Program-made: the position numbers and the translations under genes
DNA from: Bacillota bacterium
GTDB taxonomy: Bacteria > Bacillota > Clostridia > Tissierellales > Peptoniphilaceae
DNA: 56,819 nucleotides
Assembly (NCBI GenBank): GCA_023394045.1
Contig: JAEXBN010000042.1
Span: 1-56,819 of the forward strand
Reading direction: 5' to 3'
Part shown: positions 27,256 through 35,912 of the stretch, one piece after another
How positions within the stretch are numbered: the stretch's first letter is position 1
Layout: each line of letters opens with the position of its first letter
The notes under the pieces: model-generated
Told to the model about the DNA's origin: nothing
The model's database searches: none
What the model saw: the letters and a program-made list of their open reading frames with translations, nothing else

Positions 27256-28098
27256 ATGTTTGGAATCATTGATGTTGGCGGCGGGACGAGGGACATCTTC
27301 GGAGCCGGAGTCCTCGATTATTGTATGGATCATGGGGTGATGACGGATGCGTTCATTGGCGTTTCGGCGGGGACAGCGAATGGAATGGCCTATCTTGCCG
27401 GCCAGCGCGGACGCAATTACCGTTTTTATCAGGATTATGAGTTTCGTCAGGAATACATGGGCATTCTTGCACTACTAAAAACGGGCTCCTGGGCCAATCT
27501 GGATTATATTTACAGCACGCTGAGCAATGAGGACGGGGAAGATCCTCTGGATTATGATGCGTTTGAGCGGAATCCGTCGACGTTTGATGTGGTGGCGACG
27601 GATGCAGAAACCGGAAAGCCGGTGTATTTTACACGGGCGGATCTTTCGAGAAATCATTACGATGTGCTCAAGGCATCCTCTTGCGTCCCCGTTTTTTGCC
27701 GCCCCTATCCCATTCAGGGGCGCCGCTATTTTGACGGCGGCATCAGCGACCCCATTCCGCTGCGGTATGCGAGGCAGAAAGGCGTGGATCGATTGGCGAT
27801 CATCCTGACCCGCCCGCGGGACGGATTTCGGACGTCGGGGCGTGACGATAAGATGGTCAGGCTGCTGCGCCATCGGTTTCCTCAAGCGGCGCGCGCGATG
27901 CATCAGCGGGCGGAAACCTACAATGCGTCCTTACGGGAGGCGCATCAGGGAGAAGCGGAAGGATGGATTAAGATTATCGCGCCGGAGGATATTTCGGGCT
28001 TGCGCACGTTGACGCGGGATCACGAGAAGCTCGAAGCGCTCTATCAGGAAGGATACCGCAAAGGGGAAGGACTCGCCGCGTTTTATCGGGAAGAGTAG
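27256..28098 (+). CDS. Patatin-like phospholipase
   Basis: Predicted serine lipid acyl hydrolase of 280 residues, cytoplasmic or peripheral (no signal peptide). The oxyanion loop VGGGTRDIFGAGVLD at the N-terminus, the nucleophile elbow GVSAG with Ser37, and the catalytic dyad Asp in FDGGISDP (Asp160) are present, so it should be active. AAAAGAGG (27241-27248) sets ATG 27256; GTG 27235 and ATG 27238 upstream lack a ribosome-binding site. It appears as a single gene: the next operon has its own promoter starting 8 bp after this stop. Confidence 0.92.
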   Translation: MFGIIDVGGGTRDIFGAGVLDYCMDHGVMTDAFIGVSAGTANGMAYLAGQRGRNYRFYQDYEFRQEYMGILALLKTGSWANLDYIYSTLSNEDGEDPLDYDAFERNPSTFDVVATDAETGKPVYFTRADLSRNHYDVLKASSCVPVFCRPYPIQGRRYFDGGISDPIPLRYARQKGVDRLAIILTRPRDGFRTSGRDDKMVRLLRHRFPQAARAMHQRAETYNASLREAHQGEAEGWIKIIAPEDISGLRTLTRDHEKLEALYQEGYRKGEGLAAFYREE

Positions 28099-28105
28099 AA
28101 ACGGT

Positions 28106-28134
28106 TTGACACTGAGCGGATCCTGTTGTACATT
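28106..28134 (+). promoter_or_regulatory. Promoter of the nucleoside salvage operon
   Basis: A perfect -35 box TTGACA (28106-28111) is followed by a 17-bp spacer and TACATT (28129-28134, four of six matches). The next gene start is 83 bp downstream. Confidence 0.75.
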
Positions 28135-28154
28135 GTGAATCAATAAAACGTTTG

Positions 28155-28196
28155 GCGTCCGCCTGGCGCTGCGATGGTGCAGCGCTGCGCGGACGC
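28155..28196 (+). other. Strong hairpin in the leader of the nucleoside operon
   Basis: Outer arms GCGTCCGC (28155-28162) and GCGGACGC (28189-28196) and inner arms GCGCTGC (28166-28172) and GCAGCGC (28179-28185) stack into one long stem. No T-tract follows and the ribosome-binding site is 10 bp later. It may stabilise the mRNA or serve as a regulatory leader; no known riboswitch core was recognised. Confidence 0.7.
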
Positions 28197-28216
28197 GTTG
28201 CGCATAAGGAGGCGCG

Positions 28217-29209
28217 ATGAGAAAAGTCATTATTGATACCGATCCGGGCATCGACGATGCGGTAGCGATTCTCTATGCTTTCCGGCGTCCGGAATGGGAG
28301 GTTTTGGGGCTGTGCTCGGTGGCCGGAAACAAACCGATTGCGATGACGACGCGGAATGCGCTTCGCCTGTCGGCGTTGGCGGGAAAGCGGACGCCGGTTT
28401 ACCAAGGAGCAGACCGCAGCTGGAAAGCGATTCATGAGGGATTGCCGGAACGGCATGACCAGACGGATGAAATTCATGGATCGGATGGGATGGGAAATGT
28501 GGATCTTCCCGCGGACGAAACGCTGCTTCAGCCGACTTCGGCGGTGGATTTCATCCTCGATACGGTGCGGGAACATCCGGGAGAAATTGAAATCATTGCG
28601 CTGGGGCCGCTCACCAATCTGGCTTTGTGTGTGGAAAAAGAGCCGGAGACGATGAAACGGGTGAAGGCGTTGTACAGCATGGGCGGCGCGGTGCACCGCG
28701 GAAATATGACGCCGGTGTCCGAATTTAACTATTGGTTTGATCCGGAGTCGGTGAATGTGGTGTTTGAAGGCATGGGGCATGATGTGCCGATCACGATGGT
28801 CGGGCTGGATGCCACGGAGCAGGGGCTGCTGGACATGAATGATCTGACCTTTATGCGCTTTGCCGGCGGGAAACTGGGAGCCTTTCTCTACGATATGGTG
28901 GATGTGTACATTCAGCAGGCTTGGACGGCGAATCGCCGCTTGGGGGTTGTGATCCACGATTTGATGGTTCCTGTGGGGGCAGCCGATCCGGAGATCTACC
29001 GCAGCGCACCGGCGGGCTATCTGCAGTGTGAAACACAGAGCCCGCTTTCCCTGGGGCAGTGTGTGGTGGATTTCAGCCCCGGAGCCGCAGCCAAGCGGAA
29101 CGTCGTGATTCCTTTAGTGATTGATGGCGACCGATTCCGCCATGAGGTGATGGAGACGTTGTTTGGCGGCGAGACCGCCGCTTTATACGAAGAAACGAGG
29201 AGGAAATAA
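28217..29209 (+). CDS. Nucleoside hydrolase (IunH/RihC type)
   Basis: Cleaves the N-glycosidic bond of ribonucleosides to give base plus ribose. 330 residues. The calcium-binding N-terminal signature DTDPGIDDA is at about residues 7-15 and the family's distal features follow (VSEFNYWFDPE with ligand residues, and the hydrophobic active-site wall). GGAGG precedes ATG 28217. It is the first gene of a tightly packed operon with an ECF importer and a ribokinase. Together they would import nucleosides, split them and phosphorylate the ribose. The base specificity cannot be read with certainty. Confidence 0.93.
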   Translation: MRKVIIDTDPGIDDAVAILYAFRRPEWEVLGLCSVAGNKPIAMTTRNALRLSALAGKRTPVYQGADRSWKAIHEGLPERHDQTDEIHGSDGMGNVDLPADETLLQPTSAVDFILDTVREHPGEIEIIALGPLTNLALCVEKEPETMKRVKALYSMGGAVHRGNMTPVSEFNYWFDPESVNVVFEGMGHDVPITMVGLDATEQGLLDMNDLTFMRFAGGKLGAFLYDMVDVYIQQAWTANRRLGVVIHDLMVPVGAADPEIYRSAPAGYLQCETQSPLSLGQCVVDFSPGAAAKRNVVIPLVIDGDRFRHEVMETLFGGETAALYEETRRK

Positions 29210-29210
29210 G

Positions 29211-29846
29211 ATGTCGAACGCGAAAAAATATTCGCTGATTGCGATTTTGCTGATTCCGATTGGAATTGCGATCAACTTTGTCGGCGGCCAGGTGGCAACC
29301 GCATTGAAGCTGCCGATTTTCATCGATACGATCGGAACCATTTTGGTAGGGGCATTGACGGGACCGGTGCTCGGATTCATTACGGGGATTCTTTCCAATC
29401 TCTTGCTTGGAATTACGGTTCCCAGTTTGATTCCGTATGCCGTGGTGAATGGTGCCATCGGTCTTGTGGCGGGGCTGTGCGCGAACCGGAGCCTGTTTAC
29501 CACACCGAAAAAGCTGGTGATTCCGGCACTGCTGATCTGGATTACGGCGCAGATCACTTCGATTCCGATCACGTTCTTCGTTTTTGGCGGTGCGAATGGA
29601 TCCGGCGCAAGCATTATTACCGCCTTCTTTGCTTCGGCAGGCCAGAGCCTGATTACGGCGGTCACCACCTCTTCGCTGATTACGGAAACTCTGGACAAGT
29701 TTATTTCCGTCATCATTGTCTACCTCGTGATCAAAGCGATTCCGCAACGCACCCTCTCCCAATTCCCGATCGGCGATCTGTATTTTGCCGCGAAGCCAGC
29801 TGGAGCGAAATCAGCGCCGGAGAACAAGGATGAGGTGGACTGGTAA
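29211..29846 (+). CDS. ECF transporter substrate-binding (S) component, probably nucleoside-specific
   Basis: Integral membrane substrate-capture protein of an energy-coupling factor importer, 211 residues with about six membrane segments (e.g. YSLIAILLIPIGIAINFVGG; ALTGPVLGFITGILSNLLLG). The Ala/Gly-rich first helix that contacts EcfT is present. ATG 29211 follows GAGGAAATAAG and the nucleoside hydrolase stop by one base. Being inside an operon with its own T and two A subunits makes this a group I (dedicated) ECF system. Nucleosides or ribose are the likely cargo, judged only from the flanking hydrolase and ribokinase. Confidence 0.85.
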   Translation: MSNAKKYSLIAILLIPIGIAINFVGGQVATALKLPIFIDTIGTILVGALTGPVLGFITGILSNLLLGITVPSLIPYAVVNGAIGLVAGLCANRSLFTTPKKLVIPALLIWITAQITSIPITFFVFGGANGSGASIITAFFASAGQSLITAVTTSSLITETLDKFISVIIVYLVIKAIPQRTLSQFPIGDLYFAAKPAGAKSAPENKDEVDW

Positions 29847-29880
29847 TCGTCTCTTCTCGCGTTAAAAAAAGGAATTCATT

Positions 29881-30639
29881 ATGAAACAGAGCGAAAGAGC
29901 CGGTGGATTTCTGACCCGGCTGAATCCGCTGACCAAGGGGACTTTTGTTCTTCTGGCGATGCTGGTTTCCTGTTTTTATGACTACCGGTTCGCTTACTTT
30001 GGGGTTCTGCCCCTGTGCCTGATTCTGGCATTAGCCGACGGGGTGTTCCTGTCTTATGTGAAGAAGCTGGTGATTGCGGTCATCGTCTTTATCAGCTTTA
30101 TCTTTTTTTTCAAGATCTTGCTGGATCGGAGCGGAACCCGTGTTTTGCTGGATCTGGGCATTCTGCGAATCACGGAAGGCGCCTTGTACGCCGGATTGAA
30201 TCAGACGGCATTTCTCATTGTTCTGGTCTCCGTCGTCCTGCTGTTCTTTGAGACGACGGAGGTGGATGATTTGATGATTTCCTTGCAGAAGCATCATGTC
30301 AGCCACGTGGCGACGTATGTCATCCTATCGACGATTCAGCTCATCCCGGATATGGGGCGTAAGAGCCGCTCCATTCTTCAGGCGCAGCAGGCGCGGGGGA
30401 TTGAGACCGAGGGCGGCGTGTGGTCGCGTCTCCGCGCCTTTTTTCCTTCGATGGGTCCGCTGATTATTTCCTCCATTGCCGATATTGAGGAGCGGTCGAT
30501 CACGTTGGAAGCTCGGGGGTTTTCGGCGGAGAATGAAAAAACGACGTTGAAGGAAGTGGAGAGCGGCCGGTGGGATCGCATCCTGCTGATTCTGCAAATT
30601 CTCGCAGCGATCGGCTTGATCGTCTGGAGGTTGATATGA
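29881..30639 (+). CDS. ecfT: ECF transporter transmembrane (T) component
   Basis: Membrane coupling subunit of 252 residues that links the S protein to the two ATPases. Five or so membrane helices in the first two thirds, then the two cytoplasmic coupling helices each ending in the diagnostic Ala-Arg-Gly motif: AQQARGIETEGG and TLEARGFSAEN. These insert into the ATPase grooves in known ECF structures. It overlaps the next ATPase gene by four bases (ATGA), so the stoichiometry is translationally coupled. Confidence 0.92.
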   Translation: MKQSERAGGFLTRLNPLTKGTFVLLAMLVSCFYDYRFAYFGVLPLCLILALADGVFLSYVKKLVIAVIVFISFIFFFKILLDRSGTRVLLDLGILRITEGALYAGLNQTAFLIVLVSVVLLFFETTEVDDLMISLQKHHVSHVATYVILSTIQLIPDMGRKSRSILQAQQARGIETEGGVWSRLRAFFPSMGPLIISSIADIEERSITLEARGFSAENEKTTLKEVESGRWDRILLILQILAAIGLIVWRLI

Positions 30640-31484
30640 GTCTAATTGAGGTGAGAGGCTTAGGCTTTCGCTATCAGCTGGCGGATCAGCCGATTTTAGC
30701 AAAATTAAATTTCAATATCGAGCGAGGCGAATTTGTCGGCGTGGTCGGTCAAAATGGTTCGGGGAAGACGACGCTCTGCAATCTTCTGCGGCGCATCATT
30801 CCGACTTTTATTAAAGGCGAAGTGCGCGGGTCGATTCGCCTGGATGGAAGGGATCTGAGCGCGTATTCCAACGGGGAGCTCGCAAAGAAGGTGGGCTTTG
30901 TGTTTCAAAACCCCTTCATCCAGATCTCCGGCGTGAAAAAGACGGTTTATGAGGAAATTGCGTTCGGATTGGAAAATTTAGGGGTTCCGCGGAATGAAAT
31001 GCACCGCCGGATTGATCGCGTGCTGGAGCAGTTCCGGATTGGACATCTGAAGGATCGCCACCCGGCGCAGCTCTCCGGCGGTCAGAGCCAGCGTGTCGCG
31101 TTGGCTTCCGTCTTGGTCATGGAACCGGAGATTTTGCTCGTTGATGAACCGACATCCCAGCTGGATCCCGTGGGGACGGAGGAAGTCTTTGAAGCGCTGC
31201 GCATTTTGAAAGAAGAGCACAAAACGATTCTCCTTGTGGAGCACAAGATGGATTTGATCAGCGCGTATGCGGACCGGGTTCTCGTGCTGCATAACCGCGG
31301 CATCGTCCGCGACGGAAAGACGGCGGAGGTGCTCGCCGATCCGGCATTGGAGCAGTTTGGGGTGCAGATGCCCCAGGTGGCGAAGCTGGCGTATCGCTAT
31401 CAGGAACGGTTCGGCCGCCCGTTGCCCTTCATTCCCACCACGGAGCCCGGCGCCGAGGAAGCCTTCAAAGGAGTGTTGTCATGA
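30636..31484 (+). CDS. ECF transporter ATPase, first subunit (canonical)
   Basis: ATP-hydrolysing subunit of 282 residues. Walker A GQNGSGKTT, Q-loop VFQNPFIQISG, intact signature LSGGQSQRVALA, Walker B ILLVDEPTSQLDP and H-loop VEHKMD are all present. A C-terminal extension of about 50 residues follows the nucleotide-binding domain, as is common in ECF ATPases. The start at 30636 overlaps the ecfT stop; upstream in-frame starts fall within ecfT. It forms a heterodimer with the product of the next gene, which has a degenerate signature. Confidence 0.93.
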   Translation: MSLIEVRGLGFRYQLADQPILAKLNFNIERGEFVGVVGQNGSGKTTLCNLLRRIIPTFIKGEVRGSIRLDGRDLSAYSNGELAKKVGFVFQNPFIQISGVKKTVYEEIAFGLENLGVPRNEMHRRIDRVLEQFRIGHLKDRHPAQLSGGQSQRVALASVLVMEPEILLVDEPTSQLDPVGTEEVFEALRILKEEHKTILLVEHKMDLISAYADRVLVLHNRGIVRDGKTAEVLADPALEQFGVQMPQVAKLAYRYQERFGRPLPFIPTTEPGAEEAFKGVLS

Positions 31485-32299
31485 TCGGCATGAAGTTGCA
31501 TCACGTTCGATTTGCGTATCCGAATGGGTTCCTGGCCATCGACGATGTCAGCATGGAGTTTGCGCCGGGTGAAAAAGTCGCGATCATCGGTCAAAACGGA
31601 GCGGGAAAGACCACGCTGGTCAAGATGATGAATGGTCTGCTCCGCCCCACGGAAGGCGATATCGAGATCGATGGACAGAACATTGCCCAGAAGACGACGG
31701 CACAGATTTCGAAGCGTGTCGGCTATGTGTTTCAGAATCCGGGGGATCAGCTTTTTAACCGGACGGTCTACGATGAAATTGCGTATACGCTTCGCCATGA
31801 AAAGGTGGATCCGGCCGAGGTGGATCGCCGTGTGCATGAGGCGGCGCAGCTTTGCGGACTGGAAGAGGAACTGAGGACGAATCCCTATGACCTGCCCTTC
31901 AGTTTGCGGAAATTTGTGACGATTGCCATCGTCCTAGCCAATGAGTGCGAATTTGTGATTCTGGATGAGCCGACGGCGGGACAGGATGCGTTCGGCATGG
32001 CGCGTCTCGCCAAAATCATCGATGGGATGCATGCTTCAGGAAAAACCGTGTTGACGATCACGCATGATATGGATTTCGTCATCGAGCATTTTCAGCGCAT
32101 CATCGTCATGTGTGATAAGAAAAAAATCGGCGATGGCACAAAAAATCAGATTTTTTGGGATTTCGATCTGCTGGATCGGGCAGCGCTGAAGCAGCCGGTT
32201 GTCGCCGCGCTGGCTTCCCATTTGGGCGTGGGCTCGGATGTGGTGAGTCTTGATGATTTTCTGGAGGCCGTCGAGGCAGGAACGAGAGGCATATCATGA
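31481..32299 (+). CDS. ECF transporter ATPase, second subunit with degenerate signature
   Basis: Second ATPase of the ECF importer, 272 residues. Walker A GQNGAGKTT, Q-loop VFQNPGDQLF, Walker B FVILDEPTAGQD and H-loop ITHDMD are normal. The ABC signature expected as LSGGQ is replaced by PFSLRKFVTIA. In a heterodimer this would leave one of the two composite ATP sites without a working signature, an asymmetry seen in several heterodimeric ABC systems. It overlaps both neighbours by four bases, indicating strict coupling. Confidence 0.92.
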   Translation: MIGMKLHHVRFAYPNGFLAIDDVSMEFAPGEKVAIIGQNGAGKTTLVKMMNGLLRPTEGDIEIDGQNIAQKTTAQISKRVGYVFQNPGDQLFNRTVYDEIAYTLRHEKVDPAEVDRRVHEAAQLCGLEEELRTNPYDLPFSLRKFVTIAIVLANECEFVILDEPTAGQDAFGMARLAKIIDGMHASGKTVLTITHDMDFVIEHFQRIIVMCDKKKIGDGTKNQIFWDFDLLDRAALKQPVVAALASHLGVGSDVVSLDDFLEAVEAGTRGIS

Positions 32300-33210
32300 A
32301 GATCAGCGTGGTGGGCAGTTTTAATATGGATTATAGTTTCTCGGTCGGGCACATCCCTGCCACCGGAGAGACCATCCTTGCGACCGGATTTTCCAAAGCG
32401 CTGGGCGGCAAGGGATTCAATCAAGCCGTGGCGGCAGCGCGTGCCGGCGCGGAGGTCAATATGTTCGGGGCGGTCGGGCAGGACGCAGATGGGGAACGCA
32501 TTCTGGCGCAGATGGCCGAAGAGCACATGCCGACCCGCTTTGTTTTGAAAAAAGAAAGCGGAACCGGAAAGGCGTTTATCGCCGTCGATCCCGCAGGAAA
32601 AAATACGATTATTGTGGATTCCGGTGCCAATTTTGATCTTTCCTCCCAGGATGTTGCGCGGTGGAAAGAGGCGATTGCGGAGGCCGATCTGTGTCTGATG
32701 CAGCTTGAGCTTCCGATGCCCGTCGTGCAGGAGGTGCTGCATTTTTGCCATGCGCGGGGCATCACCACGGTACTCAACGCCGCGCCCGTCCCGGAACAGG
32801 TTCCGCTCGGGATGCTCGGCGATGTGGACGTTCTTGTGGTCAATGAGAATGAGCTCTTGCAGCTGTCGGGCAAGTCAGATCCCGAGGCGGCCATGCAGGC
32901 GCTATTTGATGCGGGAGCCCAAACGCTGATCTATACGATTGGCGAGCAAGGCTCCGAGTATCTCACGCGTCCCTCCGGCCGGGTGGAAACGGTTCATCTG
33001 CCGGCCTACTCCGTACCAGCCATCGATACGACCGGAGCAGGAGACACTTACCTCGGCGCGCTGGTGGCAGAATGGAATCCCGAAAATCTTCCGGCTTCCA
33101 TGCAATTCGCGACCGCATCGTCTGCGCTGGCTGTACAGAAGCGCGGTGCGGTGGCTTCGATTCCGAAAAGAGAGCAAATTCTGGAATGGATGAAGAGGCA
33201 TCCCGTTTGA
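32296..33210 (+). CDS. rbsK: Ribokinase
   Basis: Phosphorylates D-ribose to ribose 5-phosphate, feeding the pentose phosphate pathway and PRPP. 304 residues of the PfkB fold. The first signature GGKGFNQAVAAARAG (about residues 37-51) and the second DTTGAGDTYLGAL with the catalytic Asp (about 237-249) are complete and closest to ribokinase. Its start overlaps the preceding ATPase stop (ATGA). As last gene of the operon it would consume the ribose released by the nucleoside hydrolase. No clear terminator was found in the 39 bp before the convergent pirin gene. Confidence 0.93.
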   Translation: MKISVVGSFNMDYSFSVGHIPATGETILATGFSKALGGKGFNQAVAAARAGAEVNMFGAVGQDADGERILAQMAEEHMPTRFVLKKESGTGKAFIAVDPAGKNTIIVDSGANFDLSSQDVARWKEAIAEADLCLMQLELPMPVVQEVLHFCHARGITTVLNAAPVPEQVPLGMLGDVDVLVVNENELLQLSGKSDPEAAMQALFDAGAQTLIYTIGEQGSEYLTRPSGRVETVHLPAYSVPAIDTTGAGDTYLGALVAEWNPENLPASMQFATASSALAVQKRGAVASIPKREQILEWMKRHPV

Positions 33211-33249
33211 TCTGCGCCCTCCGCTGGAGAGGCGGGTCACAGAGCCGTT

Positions 33250-34104
33250 TTAGGAGCGATGCATTGGCATGTTGTCTTTAAGAAAGGTTCCCTCTTCCAC
33301 TTCCCGGTAGGCGATATCCAACTCCTCCTCAGTGTTCATGACGATGGGGCCCGGCCGCCAGGCAATCGGTTCATCGATGCGTTCCGACATGAAGACCAGC
33401 ACGGAGATGGATTCCTCGGAAGGGTTCGCAAAGTGAATTTGATCTCCTTGTGTCAACGCTGCGGCATGGAAGTGCGGCAGCGTTTCGTTTTCGACTTGAA
33501 CCGCGCCGCGGAGCGCAAACAGAGTGATGGAGTCGCCGGACTGAACCGGAAGCGTAAAGGTTCCCTGTGGGTCAAGTTGAAGATCATAGTATTGGACGGG
33601 CTGATAGTGAGACTGAAAGCCCTGCTGCCCATCGTAGGAGCCTGCAAGGACGCGGAGCTTTCCCTGATCCAGCGAGACTTCCGGAATGGATTCCGAGGCG
33701 ATGTGCACGTAGTCTGGCGGCGCCATCTTGTCCTTTTTGGCTAAGTTGAGCCAGAGCTGGACGCCATAAAGGTGCGGGACGGCGGGCATCATTTCTTCAT
33801 GGAGGATGCCGCTTCCAGCGGTCATCCACTGCACGCCTCCATCAGAGACGGCATCTTCATTCCCCAGGGAATCTTTGTGAACCATCGTGCCTTCGACCAC
33901 GTAGGAAATGGTCTCGATGCCCCGATGGGGATGCATGGGAAAACCGCCTTCATAGTCTTTGGGGTTGGTGGAATCAAAGGCATCCAATAAAAGCAGAGGA
34001 TCCGTGTCGTGCATGGTGTGCCGGCTCAGGACGCTGACCAGATGTACGCTTCCGTCAGCCGTAGGCGTTCCTTCAATGAGACGTTTGATGGTACGATTCA
34101 TCAT
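33250..34104 (-). CDS. Pirin family protein (copy 2)
   Basis: Second pirin-like bicupin in the window, 284 residues, clearly paralogous to the one at 18992-19846 (shared FPMHPHRGIETISYV, HKDSLGNEDA, TAGSGILHEE). All four metal ligands are retained. Unlike copy 1 it is not linked to a MarR gene but lies 12 bp downstream of an ECF S-component gene on the same strand, so it is probably co-transcribed with that. AAAGGAC precedes the double ATG start. Function unknown; the two copies diverge most in the C-terminal cupin. Confidence 0.92.
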   Translation of the reverse strand: MMNRTIKRLIEGTPTADGSVHLVSVLSRHTMHDTDPLLLLDAFDSTNPKDYEGGFPMHPHRGIETISYVVEGTMVHKDSLGNEDAVSDGGVQWMTAGSGILHEEMMPAVPHLYGVQLWLNLAKKDKMAPPDYVHIASESIPEVSLDQGKLRVLAGSYDGQQGFQSHYQPVQYYDLQLDPQGTFTLPVQSGDSITLFALRGAVQVENETLPHFHAAALTQGDQIHFANPSEESISVLVFMSERIDEPIAWRPGPIVMNTEEELDIAYREVEEGTFLKDNMPMHRS

Positions 34105-34116
34105 GAGTCCTTTCGT

Positions 34117-34695
34117 TTATTTTTGAGTGCGCCGTTCGAGTGTCCGGCGAAGAGCCAAATAGAGCATCGCGCCTACCCAGATGGACAACAGCCCGTTGAC
34201 CAATGTGGTGAGACTGCCGAGAGCGGCGAGCTTCTGGGCGAGGTCGCCGGGGATCCCATAAATATAGAGCTTATAGAAATAGCGGACAATGGGATCTGCG
34301 ATGAGATTAAAGAGGGCGCCGGCGGTCAGCGCGAGAAGCGCTTTTTTGCGGATTGAAGCGTTGTTTGTCTCCTCCGCCAGCTTCAGTTTGCCGGCGACGC
34401 CGCCGGCAACGAGACCGATGCCGAATTTCAGAAAGAAGGTGGGAATGGCGGAAGTCACATACCCCGACGTCAGATCGGCGATGGTCATGCCGATGGCGCC
34501 GGCCAGACCGCCGGGGATGCCTCCGAGCAGAAGGGAAGCCACCATTAAGAAGACATTGCCAAAGTGAAATGCGGTGCGTTCCGTTCCGACGGGGATATCA
34601 ATGCGTAAAAATTGGAAGCCGATGTAGCACAGGGCGGCAAAGGCTCCCACATAAGCAATCGTTTGAGTATTGGTGAGGGAAGATCGACGATTCAT
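34117..34695 (-). CDS. Solitary ECF transporter S component
   Basis: Membrane substrate-capture protein, 192 residues with about five or six segments, including GNVFLMVASLLLGGIPGGLAG, typical of the PF12822-like S-component group. No T or A genes adjoin it, so it would use a shared (group II) ECF module encoded elsewhere. The vitamin or other ligand is not determinable; no riboswitch was recognised in the short leader. AAAGGAGG precedes the start. The pirin gene follows after 12 bp. Confidence 0.82.
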   Translation of the reverse strand: MNRRSSLTNTQTIAYVGAFAALCYIGFQFLRIDIPVGTERTAFHFGNVFLMVASLLLGGIPGGLAGAIGMTIADLTSGYVTSAIPTFFLKFGIGLVAGGVAGKLKLAEETNNASIRKKALLALTAGALFNLIADPIVRYFYKLYIYGIPGDLAQKLAALGSLTTLVNGLLSIWVGAMLYLALRRTLERRTQK

Positions 34696-34711
34696 AGCGA
34701 CACCTCCTTTG

Positions 34712-34761
34712 ATTCATTTGGTCGATGAATAGATCGAATATATTCTATTATCTTAATTATA
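34712..34761 (-). promoter_or_regulatory. Promoter region with palindromes upstream of the solitary S component
   Basis: Read on the minus strand, TATAAT lies at 34761-34756, about 60 bp before the gene; a -35 at the usual distance is poor. Downstream of it are the perfect palindrome GAATATATTC (34736-34745) and the pair ATTCAT/ATGAAT (34712-34717, 34725-34730), possible operator sites. Confidence 0.4.
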
Positions 34762-34912
34762 CAGCAATGATCAAGCGATGCTTCACGGGATGACCCTCAT
34801 GCGTCCCATGCGGCAGGGGAGGCAACCATGCGCCATGCGTCAAGGGATGACGATCATGCCGCCGTGCGCCATGGGATGCGTTTTGGGAGCGAAGGAAACG
34901 AGAGGAAAGACG

Positions 34913-35779
34913 ATGCAATATTACGGGGATGTCTACCGGCCGCCCTCAGAGGCGCGGTCGCTGATTATTCAATGTACGCTGGGATGTGCACAGAACACCT
35001 GCACCTTTTGTTCGATGTACAAGGAAGCCGGATTTCATGTGCGGCCGCAGGAAGCCATCTTGAACGATCTGAGGGAATGCGCGGCGGAACTTCCGGGGCT
35101 GAGACGCTTGTTCCTGGCGGATGGGGATGCCTTCGTGCTCCCGACGGATCGGCTTTTGGAGATTCTTCATGCGTCGACACGCTGGTTTCCGTCGCTGGAG
35201 CGGATTACTGCGTATGCGACGGTGAACGATATTCTCCGGAAAAGCGATCCGGAACTTCGCGCGCTGCATGACGCAGGGCTGGATATGCTTTATGTGGGGC
35301 TGGAGAGCGGATCGGATCGGATTCTGGAGCAGATCCACAAGGCACAAACACAAGAGAGCTACGTGGAAGCCTGCGAGAAGGCGCATCGAGCCGGGCTGCG
35401 TTTATCGGTCACGCTGATTTTTGGGCTGGGAGAGCAAGCGGGAAGCGAGGAACATATCCGGGAGAGCGCGCGTGCCATCTCGCGGTCGAAGCCGGAATTT
35501 GTATCGTTTTTGACGCTCCATTTGAGTCCCGGCGCACCGCTGTACGATGAGGTGCAAGCGGGCCGCTTTCATTTGGCGACGGATCGGGAAATTCTGGATG
35601 AAATGCGTTCCTTTATCCGCCAAGTGGACAGCGAGGGAACGGTTTTTCGGTCGAATCATGCCTCGAATCCGCTTTCCATTCGGGGCACGCTGAATGCAGA
35701 TCGAGAATCAATGCTGGAGCAGATTGATCGGGCGGAGCGCGAGGGCGGGCTGCGGCCTCTTTTTTGGCGGCAGCTTTAG
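34913..35779 (+). CDS. Radical SAM protein of unknown function
   Basis: Predicted [4Fe-4S]/S-adenosylmethionine enzyme of 288 residues. The cluster motif is in IIQCTLGCAQNTCTFCSMY, where the last three cysteines are spaced C-x4-C-x2-C. The core barrel shows LFLADGDAFVLPTDRL, DMLYVGLESGSDRIL and TLIFGLGEQ, typical of the Elp3/MiaB/NifB-like superfamily group. No TRAM or B12 domain is attached. Start ATG 34913 follows GAGAGGAAAG; the in-frame stretch upstream is made of short ATGCG-rich repeats and is probably non-coding. Substrate unknown. Its last codons begin a downstream repeat. Confidence 0.87.
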   Translation: MQYYGDVYRPPSEARSLIIQCTLGCAQNTCTFCSMYKEAGFHVRPQEAILNDLRECAAELPGLRRLFLADGDAFVLPTDRLLEILHASTRWFPSLERITAYATVNDILRKSDPELRALHDAGLDMLYVGLESGSDRILEQIHKAQTQESYVEACEKAHRAGLRLSVTLIFGLGEQAGSEEHIRESARAISRSKPEFVSFLTLHLSPGAPLYDEVQAGRFHLATDREILDEMRSFIRQVDSEGTVFRSNHASNPLSIRGTLNADRESMLEQIDRAEREGGLRPLFWRQL

Positions 35780-35841
35780 CGCCTGCGAAGGCGATGTTCG
35801 CGCCAACAGGCGGCAATTTGAGCGCCTGCGGGAGGCAACGT
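35768..35841 (+). repeat. Two-copy 43-bp tandem repeat starting in the 3' end of the radical SAM gene
   Basis: CGGCAGCTTTAGCGCCTGCG at 35768, which includes the TAG stop, recurs as CGGCAATTTGAGCGCCTGCG at 35811; similarity goes on for about ten further bases. The remaining bases up to the convergent corA gene show no clear terminator. Confidence 0.65.
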
Positions 35842-35912
35842 GAATGCCCGCAGAGGTCACTGTATCCCTAAAGCGGCTTTGCGCCCAAAAGGTAGCCCAA
35901 AAAGAGAAATGA

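Noticed and set aside
34778..34912. N-terminal extension of the radical SAM protein
   Set aside because: The stretch consists of ATGCG-like short repeats, has no family similarity and no ribosome-binding site, while ATG 34913 has a good one.
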